The notes under the pieces were generated by a model, which worked only from the letters and a program-made list of their open reading frames with translations, was not told the DNA's origin and searched no databases. From contig DXSD01000034.1 in the NCBI GenBank assembly GCA_019410665.1, positions 1 through 20,163 on the forward strand: DNA of 20,163 nucleotides, written 5' to 3'. This document shows positions 1-6,876 of the stretch, in pieces. How positions within the stretch are numbered: the stretch's first letter is position 1; every line of letters begins with the position of its first letter. Made by a program: the position numbers and the translations under genes. Source of the stretch: Fusobacterium sp. GTDB lineage: Bacteria; Fusobacteriota; Fusobacteriia; Fusobacteriales; Fusobacteriaceae.

Positions 1-24
1 ATTTTCTGTGTTACATTAAGGAAG

Positions 25-86
25 CACTGAAAGCTTTGCTTTCTGTGTCTCAAAATTCTTAGAGAGCTAAAGCTCTTAGAATTTTG
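25..86. repeat. Tandem imperfect hairpins, probable dispersed intergenic repeat
   Basis: Two inverted repeats lie side by side. The first pairs 25-34 with 38-47 around a 3-nt loop, with one mismatch. The second pairs 51-59 (CAAAATTCT) with 78-86 (AGAATTTTG) and 63-67 (AGAGC) with 72-76 (GCTCT), around a TAAA loop and a small asymmetric internal loop. Neither is followed by a T-run on the + strand, so they do not look like ordinary terminators. The sequence continues as unstructured AT-rich DNA to about 180. That it is a dispersed repeat is inferred from structure alone; only one copy lies in this window. Confidence 0.5.
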
Positions 87-199
87 GAAGCCATACTTGC
101 TCTTTATTCTTTGAACGAAAGTCATTCTTGAATTAGTTATAATTACTTTAATTTCTTAAATTGCAACAGCCCCTTTAATATAAAAGTTGGGAGGGGAAT

Positions 200-1078
200 A
201 TGGAAAAAGATATTTTAATTTATCATGCTTTTACTGAAAAGGTATTTAAGGGAAATCCTGCTGGAGTGGTTTTAGAAGCACAGGACCTCTCTGTAGAAAA
301 GATGCAGAAAATAGCTAAAGAGTTAGGTTTTTCAGAAACAGTTTTTATCTATGGAGATAGATTACCTTTAAAAGTGAGATTTTTTACTCCAAAAGAGGAG
401 GTTGATCTATGTGGGCATGCAACAATAGCTTATGTTACTGGCCTTATTGAAAAGGAAATTTGGAAAGTAGAAGAGGGTTTAAATAGAAAAGAGGTAGAGA
501 TAAATATAGGGGTTTTACCTATTTTAATCTATAAAAAAGAAGAAAGTTTAGATATAATGATGTATCAAGGATCTCCTAAAATTGAAAGAATAGAGGATAT
601 AGAAATTTTAAAAGAGAGAATTTGTGAGTCTTTAAATATTTCTACAAAAGATTTATTGAGTGAGATTGAGATAGTAAAAGCTTATACAGGGTTATGGGAT
701 TTGATGATAGGAGTTAAGAGTAGAGAGATATTAAATTCAATCATTGGTGATATGGAAAAAATAAAAGAAATTAGCAAAGAGCTAGATATAATCTCTTTTC
801 ATATATTTGCCCTAGAAGATTGTAAGGTATATGCTAGAAATATGGCTCCTATTGTAGATATTCCAGAAGAAGCTGCTACTGGAACTTCTAATGGGGCATT
901 GAGTTATTATTTATATACTATTGGAAAATTAAAGGTTGATGATGTATTAGAAGTTATTCAAGGGGAAGCACTAGATAGAGAGAGTAAAATTTTAGGAAAG
1001 ATTATTATAGAAGGAGAGCCTAAAGTATTAGTGGGAGGAAGAGCAGTTAAATTTATAGAAGGAAAAATTAAAATTTAG
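200..1078 (+). CDS. PhzF family isomerase/epimerase
   Basis: This encodes a 292-residue protein of the PhzF / diaminopimelate-epimerase fold family. Named members catalyse isomerisations, for example in phenazine synthesis, but most bacterial members have no known substrate and no phenazine genes lie nearby. Family motifs visible are GNPAGV (18-23), FSETVF with Glu46 in the position of the catalytic acid, DLCGHATIA (69-77), and EEAATGTSNGAL in the C-terminal half. Length is normal for the family. The ATG at 200 follows a GGGAGGGG ribosome binding site. A TATAAT sits at 138-143, but no convincing -35 box is paired with it. It appears to be transcribed alone: the next transcript starts at its own promoter downstream, and no clear terminator is visible after this gene. 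Family assignment is firm; substrate is unknown. Confidence 0.9.
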   Translation: MEKDILIYHAFTEKVFKGNPAGVVLEAQDLSVEKMQKIAKELGFSETVFIYGDRLPLKVRFFTPKEEVDLCGHATIAYVTGLIEKEIWKVEEGLNRKEVEINIGVLPILIYKKEESLDIMMYQGSPKIERIEDIEILKERICESLNISTKDLLSEIEIVKAYTGLWDLMIGVKSREILNSIIGDMEKIKEISKELDIISFHIFALEDCKVYARNMAPIVDIPEEAATGTSNGALSYYLYTIGKLKVDDVLEVIQGEALDRESKILGKIIIEGEPKVLVGGRAVKFIEGKIKI

Positions 1079-1096
1079 TAATTTACTCATAAATAA

Positions 1097-1125
1097 TTGA
1101 TTTTTTTAGCAACTTGTGTTAAGAT
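1097..1125 (+). promoter_or_regulatory. Promoter of the riboflavin operon
   Basis: TTGATT (1097-1102), a 17-bp spacer and TAAGAT (1120-1125), preceded by an extended -10 TG at 1117-1118. Initiation would fall around 1132, just ahead of the FMN aptamer, so the whole riboswitch is in the leader RNA. Confidence 0.7.
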
Positions 1126-1145
1126 AGAAGTATCAAAATAATATT

Positions 1146-1273
1146 TATCTTCAGGGCAGGGTGAGTGAAAACAATTCCCGACCGGTGGTTATAGTCCACG
1201 AGAGTTTGTAAAAACTCTGATTTGGTGAAATTCCAAAACCGACAGTAAAGTCTGGATGGAAGAAGAAAAGATA
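1146..1273 (+). ncRNA. FMN riboswitch (RFN element)
   Basis: The conserved RFN signatures occur in order: TCAGGGCAGGGTGA near 1151-1164, TTCCCGACCGGTGG near 1175-1188, the AGTCCACGAG core near 1193-1202, a variable hairpin (AGAGTTT/AAACTCT), TTGGTGAAATTCC near 1222-1234, CCGACAGTAAAGTCTGGATG near 1239-1258, and a closing P1 helix in which TATCTT (1146-1151) pairs with AAGATA (1268-1273). This family binds flavin mononucleotide and in this arrangement is expected to terminate transcription of the downstream rib genes when FMN is plentiful. A possible competing pairing is TCTGG (1251-1255) with CCAGA (1307-1311), which would disrupt the terminator, but it is only 5 bp and is my inference. Confidence 0.96.
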
Positions 1274-1305
1274 TCTGCAAAGAAATCTTATACTTTTTTT
1301 ATATG

Positions 1306-1330
1306 CCCAGAGAGAATCTGGGTTTTTTAT
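1306..1330 (+). terminator. Intrinsic terminator of the FMN riboswitch
   Basis: CCCAGA (1306-1311), a 5-nt loop and TCTGGG (1317-1322) are followed directly by a run of six T. It lies between the aptamer and the ribH ribosome binding site, so it acts as the expression platform of the riboswitch. Confidence 0.85.
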
Positions 1331-1358
1331 TTGTCCTGAGAAATCAAGGAGGAAGAAA

Positions 1359-1820
1359 ATGAAAGTATTACAAGGAAAGTTTACAGGTAGAGAGTTAAGA
1401 ATAGGAATCGTAGCAGCGAGATTTAATGAGTTTATTACTTCTAAACTTATTGGTGGAGCTGAAGATGCTCTATTAAGACATGAGGTAGAAGCAGACAATA
1501 TAGAGTTAGCTTGGGTACCTGGTGCCTTTGAAATTCCACTTGTAGCAAAGAAAATGGCAGAATCAGGAAAGTATGATGCAATCATTACTTTAGGTGCAGT
1601 AATAAAAGGATCTACACCACATTTTGATTATGTATGTGCTGAAGTATCAAAAGGGGTAGCTACTGTTAGTTTAAATAGCAATATTCCAGTAATATTTGGT
1701 GTTCTTACAACAAATAGTATAGAAGAAGCTATAGAAAGAGCAGGAACAAAAGCTGGAAATAAAGGTTTTGATGCAGCAGTAACAGCATTGGAAATGGTAA
1801 ACTTACTAAAGGGGATGTAA
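1359..1820 (+). CDS. ribH: 6,7-dimethyl-8-ribityllumazine synthase
   Basis: Lumazine synthase condenses 5-amino-6-ribitylamino-uracil with 3,4-dihydroxy-2-butanone 4-phosphate to give the lumazine that RibE dismutates to riboflavin. The 153-residue length is typical. Visible motifs are the N-terminal IGIVAARFN (15-23), WVPGAFEIP (52-60), GAVIKGSTPHFDYV with His88 in the catalytic position, the FGVLTT stretch near 113-118, and Arg127 in the phosphate-binding position. The ATG at 1359 has a strong AAGGAGGA site at 1346-1353. It is the first gene after the riboswitch, whereas in Bacillus ribH is the last gene of the operon. The enzyme family normally assembles into pentamers or 60-mers in the cytoplasm. 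Confidence 0.97.
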   Translation: MKVLQGKFTGRELRIGIVAARFNEFITSKLIGGAEDALLRHEVEADNIELAWVPGAFEIPLVAKKMAESGKYDAIITLGAVIKGSTPHFDYVCAEVSKGVATVSLNSNIPVIFGVLTTNSIEEAIERAGTKAGNKGFDAAVTALEMVNLLKGM

Positions 1821-1822
1821 TT

Positions 1823-2899
1823 ATGGATAAAAAGTACATGGGAAGAGCACTAGAGCTAGCTGTTCTTGGAGAGGGAGCTGTAAATCCAAATCCTTTGGTA
1901 GGAGCTGTAGTTGTAAAAAATGGGGAGATTATAGGAGAGGGATATCATAAAAAATATGGTGGACCTCATGCTGAGGTATTTGCTTTAGAGATGGCTGGAG
2001 AGAAAGCTAAAGGAGCAGATATCTATGTAACTCTAGAACCTTGTTCACACTATGGGAAAACTCCACCATGTGCTAAGAAGATAATAGAAATGGGTATCAA
2101 GAGATGTATTATAGCATCTCTTGACCCAAATCCTTTAGTATCAGGAAGAGGAATAAAAATGCTCCAAGAAGCTGGAATTGAAGTAATTACTGGAGTTATG
2201 GAGAAGGAAGCAAAAGAGCTCAACAGAGTTTTTATGAAATATATAGAAGAGAAAAAATCCTATCTTTTTTTTAAGTGTGGGATTACATTAGATGGAAAAA
2301 TAGCAACAAAAACAGGGAATTCTAAATGGATAACTAATGAGATATCAAGAGAAAAGGTACAGAGATTAAGAAATAAGTATATGGGAATAATGGTAGGAGT
2401 TAATACAGTTATAAAGGATGATCCAAGTTTAACAGCTAGGATAGAAAATGGAAGAGATCCTTTTAGAATAGTTGTAGATCCCAATTTAGATATCCCTTTA
2501 GAGAGTAAAATAGTAAATTTTGAAGATGGAAAAAGTATTGTTATTACCTCAAAAGAAAAAGAAAATGATACAAAAGTTAGTATATTAAAAGAAAAAGGAG
2601 TGAATGTTCAATACTTAGAAGGAAAAGAGTTTAAAATCTCCGATATTTTAAAGAAAACAGGGGAACTTGGAATTGATGGAATCCTATTAGAAGGAGGAAG
2701 TTATCTTATCTCCAAAGCTTTTGAAGAGAGAGAGATAGATGGTGGAGAGATATTTATAGCTCCTAAAATATTAGGAGATGAAAATGCTATACCTTTTATA
2801 AAAGGTTTTTCTGTGGACAATATAGCTGATGGAATTGAATTAAAAAATGTGAAAATTAACAATTATGGAGATAATGTGTCTATGGAGTTTTACAGATAG
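1823..2899 (+). CDS. ribD: Bifunctional pyrimidine deaminase / reductase
   Basis: RibD performs the second and third steps after GTP ring opening: deamination of the pyrimidine and NADPH-dependent reduction of its ribosyl side chain. The 358-residue protein has both domains. The N-terminal zinc deaminase shows GGPHAEVFAL with the HAE zinc/proton-shuttle motif and EPCSHYGKTPPC with the two zinc cysteines. The C-terminal reductase shows KCGITLDGKIAT, SKWITNE, GVNTVIKDDPSLTAR and the ILLEGGSYL motif. Its start lies 2 bp after the ribH stop, with an AGGGG site inside the end of ribH, which points to coupled translation. No active-site residue appears to be missing. Confidence 0.97.
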   Translation: MDKKYMGRALELAVLGEGAVNPNPLVGAVVVKNGEIIGEGYHKKYGGPHAEVFALEMAGEKAKGADIYVTLEPCSHYGKTPPCAKKIIEMGIKRCIIASLDPNPLVSGRGIKMLQEAGIEVITGVMEKEAKELNRVFMKYIEEKKSYLFFKCGITLDGKIATKTGNSKWITNEISREKVQRLRNKYMGIMVGVNTVIKDDPSLTARIENGRDPFRIVVDPNLDIPLESKIVNFEDGKSIVITSKEKENDTKVSILKEKGVNVQYLEGKEFKISDILKKTGELGIDGILLEGGSYLISKAFEEREIDGGEIFIAPKILGDENAIPFIKGFSVDNIADGIELKNVKINNYGDNVSMEFYR

Positions 2900-2905
2900 A
2901 GAGGA

Positions 2906-3565
2906 GTGATTTCTATTTTTACAGGATTAGTAGAAGAGATGGGAGAGGTTCTAGCTGTAGAAAGTGGTGAAAAATCTTTAAAATTAAAGATAAAATGTAA
3001 GAAGGTATTAGAGGGAGCTAAATTAGGTGATAGTATTGCTACTAATGGAACTTGTCTTACAGCTACTGAATTGGGGAGTAATTATTTTACTGCTGATTGT
3101 ATGTATGAAACAGTTAAAAGAACTAATTTAAAAAGAGTAAAAGTTGGAGATAAAGTAAATTTAGAGAAGTCAATAACTTTAGCTACTCCATTAGGGGGAC
3201 ACTTAGTTACAGGGGATGTAGATTGTGAAGGAAGAATAAAATCTATAACTCCTGAGGGAATAGCTAAAATTTATGAGATAGAAATAGAAAGAAAATACAT
3301 GAAATATATAGTAGAAAAAGGAAGAGTTACCTTAGATGGAGCAAGTCTTACAGTAATGAAATTAGAAGATACAACTTTTGGTGTATCATTAATACCACAT
3401 ACTCAAGAGATGATAACATTGGGAAGAAAAAAAGTTGGAGACTATATAAATGTAGAAACTGACTTAGTAGGGAAATATATTGAGAGACTTATGAAATTTC
3501 AAGAGGAACCTCAAGAGAAAAAAGAGGGAATTACAATGGAATTTTTACTAAAAAATGGTTTTTAG
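2906..3565 (+). CDS. ribE: Riboflavin synthase alpha chain
   Basis: This enzyme dismutates two 6,7-dimethyl-8-ribityllumazine molecules into riboflavin and the pyrimidine that RibH reuses. Two homologous lumazine-binding domains are visible, each with the expected motif: NGTCLTATELG in the first half and LDGASLTVMKLE in the second. The reading frame opens only at the ribD stop (TAG 2897-2899), so the possible starts are GTG 2906, ATT 2909 and ATT 2915. GTG 2906 is given here because it is a conventional codon, but GAGGAG (2901-2906) overlaps it. The same GAGGAG is ideally spaced (8 nt) for ATT 2915, which would give the family-typical FTGLVEE N-terminus. The true start is therefore probably 2915 (216 residues). 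The gene is fourth-order coupled within the riboswitch operon. Confidence 0.95.
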   Translation: MISIFTGLVEEMGEVLAVESGEKSLKLKIKCKKVLEGAKLGDSIATNGTCLTATELGSNYFTADCMYETVKRTNLKRVKVGDKVNLEKSITLATPLGGHLVTGDVDCEGRIKSITPEGIAKIYEIEIERKYMKYIVEKGRVTLDGASLTVMKLEDTTFGVSLIPHTQEMITLGRKKVGDYINVETDLVGKYIERLMKFQEEPQEKKEGITMEFLLKNGF

Positions 3566-3580
3566 AGGAGTGAAATAGAG

Positions 3581-4777
3581 ATGTTAGATAGAATAGAAGA
3601 GGCTCTTGAAGATTTAAGAGCAGGAAAAATTATAATAGTAGTAGATGATGAAGATAGAGAAAATGAAGGGGATTTTATCTGTGCAGGTGAGTTTGCTACT
3701 CCAGAGAATATAAATTTGATGGCAACAGTAGGGAAGGGCTTGATCTGTATGCCAATGACTGAGGAATATGCTAAAAAATTAGCTCTTCCACCTATGTGTT
3801 ATGAAAATACTGATAATCATAGTACTGCTTTTACAGTTTCAATAGATCATATTGAAACAACTACTGGAATTTCAGCTTATGAGCGTTCATTAACAGCTTT
3901 AAAAGTTCTAGATGAAAATGTAAAACCATATGAGTTTAGAAGACCTGGGCATATGTTTCCATTAGTAGCTAAAAAAGGTGGAGTTATAGTAAGAAATGGT
4001 CATACAGAAGCAACTGTAGATTTGATGAGATTAGCTGGATTAAAGCAAGTTGGACTTTGTTGTGAAATCATGAAAGAAGATGGAACAATGGCAAGATTTG
4101 CTGATTTAGAGATTTTAGCAAAGGAACTTGGAATGAAAATGATCTCTATAGAGGATTTACAAAAATATATAAAAATGAATGAACAACTTTTAAAAGTTAG
4201 TGTTAGAGCTAAGATGCCAACTGGATCAGGAGAGTTTGAAATAGTAGGTTTTGATAATGATTTAGATGGAAAAGAACACATCGCTCTAGTAAAGGGAGAG
4301 GTTGAAGGAAAGGAAGATGTTCTTGTAAGATTACACTCTGAGTGCTTTACTGGGGATATTTTAGGATCTTTAAGATGTGATTGTGGTTCTCAGTTAAAAA
4401 GAGCTATGAGAAGAGTTGAAGAAGAGGGCGAAGGAGTAGTTCTTTATCTAAGACAAGAGGGAAGAGGAATAGGACTTTTAAATAAATTAAAAGCTTACAC
4501 ATTACAAGATGGAGGAGCAGATACTGTAGAGGCAAATGTAGCTTTAGGATTTGATCCTGATATGAGAGATTACGCTGTGGCAGTTCAGATGCTTAAAGCT
4601 CTTGGAGTAAAATCAGTGAGAGTTATGACAAATAATCCTGCTAAAATAGAGGCACTTGAAAGCTATGGAATGAAGGTAACAGGAAGAGAAGCTATTGAAA
4701 CAGGATTTAATGAAACAAATGAGAAGTATATGAAAACTAAAAAAGAAAAAATGAGACACATGTTAACAAAGATTTAA
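3581..4777 (+). CDS. ribBA: Bifunctional DHBP synthase / GTP cyclohydrolase II
   Basis: The fused enzyme supplies both branches of riboflavin synthesis: RibB makes 3,4-dihydroxy-2-butanone 4-phosphate from ribulose 5-phosphate, and RibA opens GTP. The RibB half (about 1-200) has DDEDRENEGDFI (22-33), RPGHMFPL and RNGHTEATVDL. The RibA half (about 205-398) has HSECFTGDILGSLRCDCGSQ with the three zinc cysteines, LRQEGRGIGLLNKLKAY, DTVEANVALGFDPDMRDY and TNNPAKIEAL. All key residues of both active sites appear to be present, so I expect both activities. The ATG at 3581 follows a GAGGAG site at 3565-3570. It closes the rib operon; no terminator hairpin is visible before the ychF promoter. Confidence 0.97.
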   Translation: MLDRIEEALEDLRAGKIIIVVDDEDRENEGDFICAGEFATPENINLMATVGKGLICMPMTEEYAKKLALPPMCYENTDNHSTAFTVSIDHIETTTGISAYERSLTALKVLDENVKPYEFRRPGHMFPLVAKKGGVIVRNGHTEATVDLMRLAGLKQVGLCCEIMKEDGTMARFADLEILAKELGMKMISIEDLQKYIKMNEQLLKVSVRAKMPTGSGEFEIVGFDNDLDGKEHIALVKGEVEGKEDVLVRLHSECFTGDILGSLRCDCGSQLKRAMRRVEEEGEGVVLYLRQEGRGIGLLNKLKAYTLQDGGADTVEANVALGFDPDMRDYAVAVQMLKALGVKSVRVMTNNPAKIEALESYGMKVTGREAIETGFNETNEKYMKTKKEKMRHMLTKI

Positions 4778-4789
4778 AATTAGAAGGTA

Positions 4790-4818
4790 TTTACAAAAGC
4801 TTTAATTTATGGTAGAAT
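4790..4818 (+). promoter_or_regulatory. Promoter of ychF
   Basis: TTTACA (4790-4795), a 17-bp spacer and TAGAAT (4813-4818), 35 bp ahead of the ychF start codon. It lies directly after the ribBA stop and would uncouple ychF from FMN control. Confidence 0.65.
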
Positions 4819-4853
4819 TTGTAGTAATATAAATTTTCAGGAGGGGCTTTTTA

Positions 4854-5951
4854 ATGATTGGAATAGGAATAGTAGGACTTCCAAATGTAGGTAAATCAAC
4901 ACTTTTTAATGCTATAACAAAAGCTGGAGCAGCAGAAGCAGCAAACTATCCATTTTGTACAATAGAACCAAATGTAGGGATGGTAACTGTACCAGATTCA
5001 AGGTTAGATGAATTATCAAAGATAATCAATCCACAAAGGGTAGTTCAAGCAACAGTGGAGTTTGTAGATATAGCTGGGCTTGTAAAGGGAGCAGCAAAAG
5101 GAGAGGGACTTGGAAATAAGTTCCTATCAAATATTAGAACAACAGCAGCTATTTGTCAAGTTGTAAGATGCTTTGAAGATGATAATGTAATCCATGTAAG
5201 TGGCTCAGTAGATCCTATAAGAGATATAGAAGTAATTAATACAGAGTTAATTTTTGCTGATATGGAAACTGTAGATAAAGCTATAGAGAAACATAAAAAA
5301 TTAGCTATGAATAAAAATAAAGAGTCTATGGCTCTTATGCCAGTTTTAGAAAAATGTAAAGCTCACTTAGAAAACTTTCAACTTTTAAAAACATTATCAA
5401 TGAATGATGAAGAGTTAGAATTAGTTAGAACATACCAATTACTAACTTTAAAACCTATGATATTTGCAGCTAATGTAGCTGAAGATGATTTAGCAACAGG
5501 AAATGAATATGTAGAAAAAGTTAGAGAGTATGCAAAAGAGTTAGGGTCAGAAGTTGTAATAGTATCTGCTAAGGTTGAAGCAGAATTACAAGAGATGGAC
5601 GATGAAGAGAGCAAAAAAGAGTATCTAGAAGCTTTAGGAGTAGAGGAAGCTGGACTTAATAGACTTATAAGAGCTGGATACAAGCTATTAGGACTTCAAA
5701 CATATTTTACTGCTGGAGTAAAAGAGGTAAGAGCTTGGACAATAAAAATAGGAGATACAGCACCAAAAGCAGCTGGAGAGATACATACAGATTTTGAAAA
5801 AGGATTTATTAGAGCAAAAGTAGTATCTTTTGATGATTTTATAAAGTATTCTGGGTGGAAGGGAGCACAAGAAGCAGGTGTTCTTAGACTAGAAGGAAAA
5901 GAGTACATAGTACAAGATGGAGATTTAATGGAATTTTTATTTAACGTGTAG
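4854..5951 (+). CDS. ychF: Ribosome-associated ATPase YchF (Obg family)
   Basis: YchF (OLA1 in eukaryotes) is a P-loop NTPase of the Obg group that binds ribosomes and is linked to stress responses. The 365-residue length is exactly normal. The Walker A motif GLPNVGKST is at 8-16, the G3-type DIAG at 72-75, and His114 matches the residue used for ribosome-stimulated hydrolysis. The G4 motif is NVAE (207-210) instead of the NKxD of GTPases, which is the hallmark of the ATP preference of this branch. A coiled-coil region lies around 130-195 and a TGS domain occupies the last 85 residues. The ATG at 4854 follows a GGAGGGG site. It is monocistronic or nearly so. Confidence 0.97.
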   Translation: MIGIGIVGLPNVGKSTLFNAITKAGAAEAANYPFCTIEPNVGMVTVPDSRLDELSKIINPQRVVQATVEFVDIAGLVKGAAKGEGLGNKFLSNIRTTAAICQVVRCFEDDNVIHVSGSVDPIRDIEVINTELIFADMETVDKAIEKHKKLAMNKNKESMALMPVLEKCKAHLENFQLLKTLSMNDEELELVRTYQLLTLKPMIFAANVAEDDLATGNEYVEKVREYAKELGSEVVIVSAKVEAELQEMDDEESKKEYLEALGVEEAGLNRLIRAGYKLLGLQTYFTAGVKEVRAWTIKIGDTAPKAAGEIHTDFEKGFIRAKVVSFDDFIKYSGWKGAQEAGVLRLEGKEYIVQDGDLMEFLFNV

Positions 5952-5981
5952 AATAAAAAATCCTTTGTTAAGAAAAATTAC

Positions 5982-6010
5982 TTGACAATATTTAAAAAAG
6001 TTAGTAAAAT
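5982..6010 (+). promoter_or_regulatory. Strong promoter of yceD-rpmF
   Basis: Consensus TTGACA (5982-5987), an optimal 17-bp spacer and TAAAAT (6005-6010), one base from consensus. It is among the best vegetative promoters in the window, as expected for a ribosomal protein transcript. Confidence 0.85.
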
Positions 6011-6039
6011 ATCTAGGTGTACGATTGGAGGAAATTGTT

Positions 6040-6522
6040 TTGAAATTAGAGATTAAAGATTTTCAAAACCAGATTTTAAAGTTTGATTTCTATATGGAAA
6101 ACATAGAGGATATTGAACTTGTAGAAAAAGTACATGTTATTGGAACAGCTGTAAATAACAATGGAAAAGTTGAAATAAGTGGACATTACTCAACAAAACT
6201 AAGAGTACAATGTGTAAGATGTTTGAAAGAGTTTGAAATGGAATTAGAAAATGATTTTATGGGAACTTTTTTAGATGAAAATCAATATACACAGTATTTA
6301 AAGAGCTTGAATACTGAGTGTGAAATTGATAAAAATGAAATTTATGACCCGATAGAAAATGGAATTATAGATTTAGAGAGCTTAGTAAGAGAGTATATAT
6401 TATTAGATATGCCACCATATCCACAGTGTGAACCTAGTTGTGAAGATGATTCAGAAATAGAGAAACATAGTAATGATGGGATAGATCCACGATGGCAACA
6501 ATTATTACAGATAAAAAATTAA
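6040..6522 (+). CDS. YceD / DUF177 family protein
   Basis: A 160-residue protein of the DUF177 family, which in bacteria is almost always encoded just upstream of rpmF and is implicated in rRNA or ribosome metabolism; its biochemical role is not well defined. Two cysteine pairs suggest a metal site: CVRC at 58-61 and CEPSC at 130-134, and the chain is acidic overall. I place the start at TTG 6040, not the in-frame TTG 6025, because GGAGGA (6028-6033) is correctly spaced only for 6040 and the 6025 codon abuts it. The gene sits 36 bp before rpmF under the shared promoter at 5982-6010. Confidence 0.88.
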   Translation: MKLEIKDFQNQILKFDFYMENIEDIELVEKVHVIGTAVNNNGKVEISGHYSTKLRVQCVRCLKEFEMELENDFMGTFLDENQYTQYLKSLNTECEIDKNEIYDPIENGIIDLESLVREYILLDMPPYPQCEPSCEDDSEIEKHSNDGIDPRWQQLLQIKN

Positions 6523-6558
6523 TTTTTAAATAAGATTGTAAGTAGGAGGGAAACTAAG

Positions 6559-6741
6559 ATGGCAGTACCTAAGAAGAAAACATCTAAAGCTAAGAAAAAC
6601 ATGAGAAGATCTCATCATGCTTTAACTGGAACTGGATTAACAACTTGTGAAAAATGTGGAGCTCCAAGAAGACCACACAGAGTATGTCTTTCATGTGGAG
6701 ATTACAATGGTAAACAAGTTCTAGCAGGACAAGCTGAGTAA
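6559..6741 (+). CDS. rpmF: 50S ribosomal protein L32
   Basis: This 60-residue basic protein is a component of the large ribosomal subunit. The N-terminus AVPKKKTSKAKKNMRRSHH is diagnostic of L32. It is the zinc-binding form, with cysteines at 30, 33, 43 and 46 in two CxxC pairs, so it is not the cysteine-free paralogue that some bacteria induce under zinc starvation. A GGAGGG site precedes the ATG at 6559, and a strong terminator follows at 6761-6793. The yceD-rpmF-plsX-fab order is widely conserved in bacteria. Confidence 0.98.
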   Translation: MAVPKKKTSKAKKNMRRSHHALTGTGLTTCEKCGAPRRPHRVCLSCGDYNGKQVLAGQAE

Positions 6742-6759
6742 TTAGATTGTTTAATTAGA

Positions 6760-6794
6760 TAAAAAAAGACAAGATAAGCTCTTGTCTTTTTTTA
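6760..6794 (+). terminator. Intrinsic terminator after rpmF
   Basis: A perfect stem pairs 6761-6774 with 6780-6793 (AAGACAAGA/TCTTGTCTT core, extended by A/T pairs) around a 5-nt loop, and the 3' arm ends in seven T. The A-tract before it would let it act on the opposite strand too. It separates rpmF from plsX, which therefore needs its own promoter. Confidence 0.9.
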
Positions 6795-6814
6795 TTATAA
6801 ATCTTATAAAAACA

Positions 6815-6843
6815 TTTTAAAATTTTGAATTATGATGTATAAT
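6815..6843 (+). promoter_or_regulatory. Probable promoter of plsX
   Basis: A perfect TATAAT (6838-6843) lies 33 bp before the plsX start codon, with only a weak TTTTAA (6815-6820) at 17-bp spacing. A better-looking TTGAAT at 6825-6830 is too close to serve as its -35. A weak -35 may mean the promoter is regulated. Confidence 0.5.
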
Positions 6844-6876
6844 ATGGAGAGATAATTTTTTTATAGGAGGGCAACA

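Noticed and set aside
111..143. Promoter for the PhzF gene (TTGAAC with TATAAT at 138-143)
   Set aside because: The spacing is 21 bp, outside the usual range, and no other -35 box fits; kept only as a remark in the gene entry.
1151..1585. Open frame of 144 codons on the - strand
   Set aside because: It lies across the FMN riboswitch and the start of ribH, shows no domain and no ribosome binding site; it is the antisense shadow of functional sequence.
4000..4281. Open frame of 93 codons on the - strand
   Set aside because: It is fully antisense to ribBA, serine-rich as expected from reversed AT-rich codons, and carries no family motif.
5688..5908. Two overlapping - strand frames
   Set aside because: They are antisense to the TGS domain of ychF, in two frames at once, with cysteine/serine-rich low-information translations.
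5931..5961. A/T-only inverted repeat after ychF as a terminator
   Set aside because: The stem is nearly all A/T with a bulge and no following T-run; in DNA this AT-rich such pairings are expected by chance.
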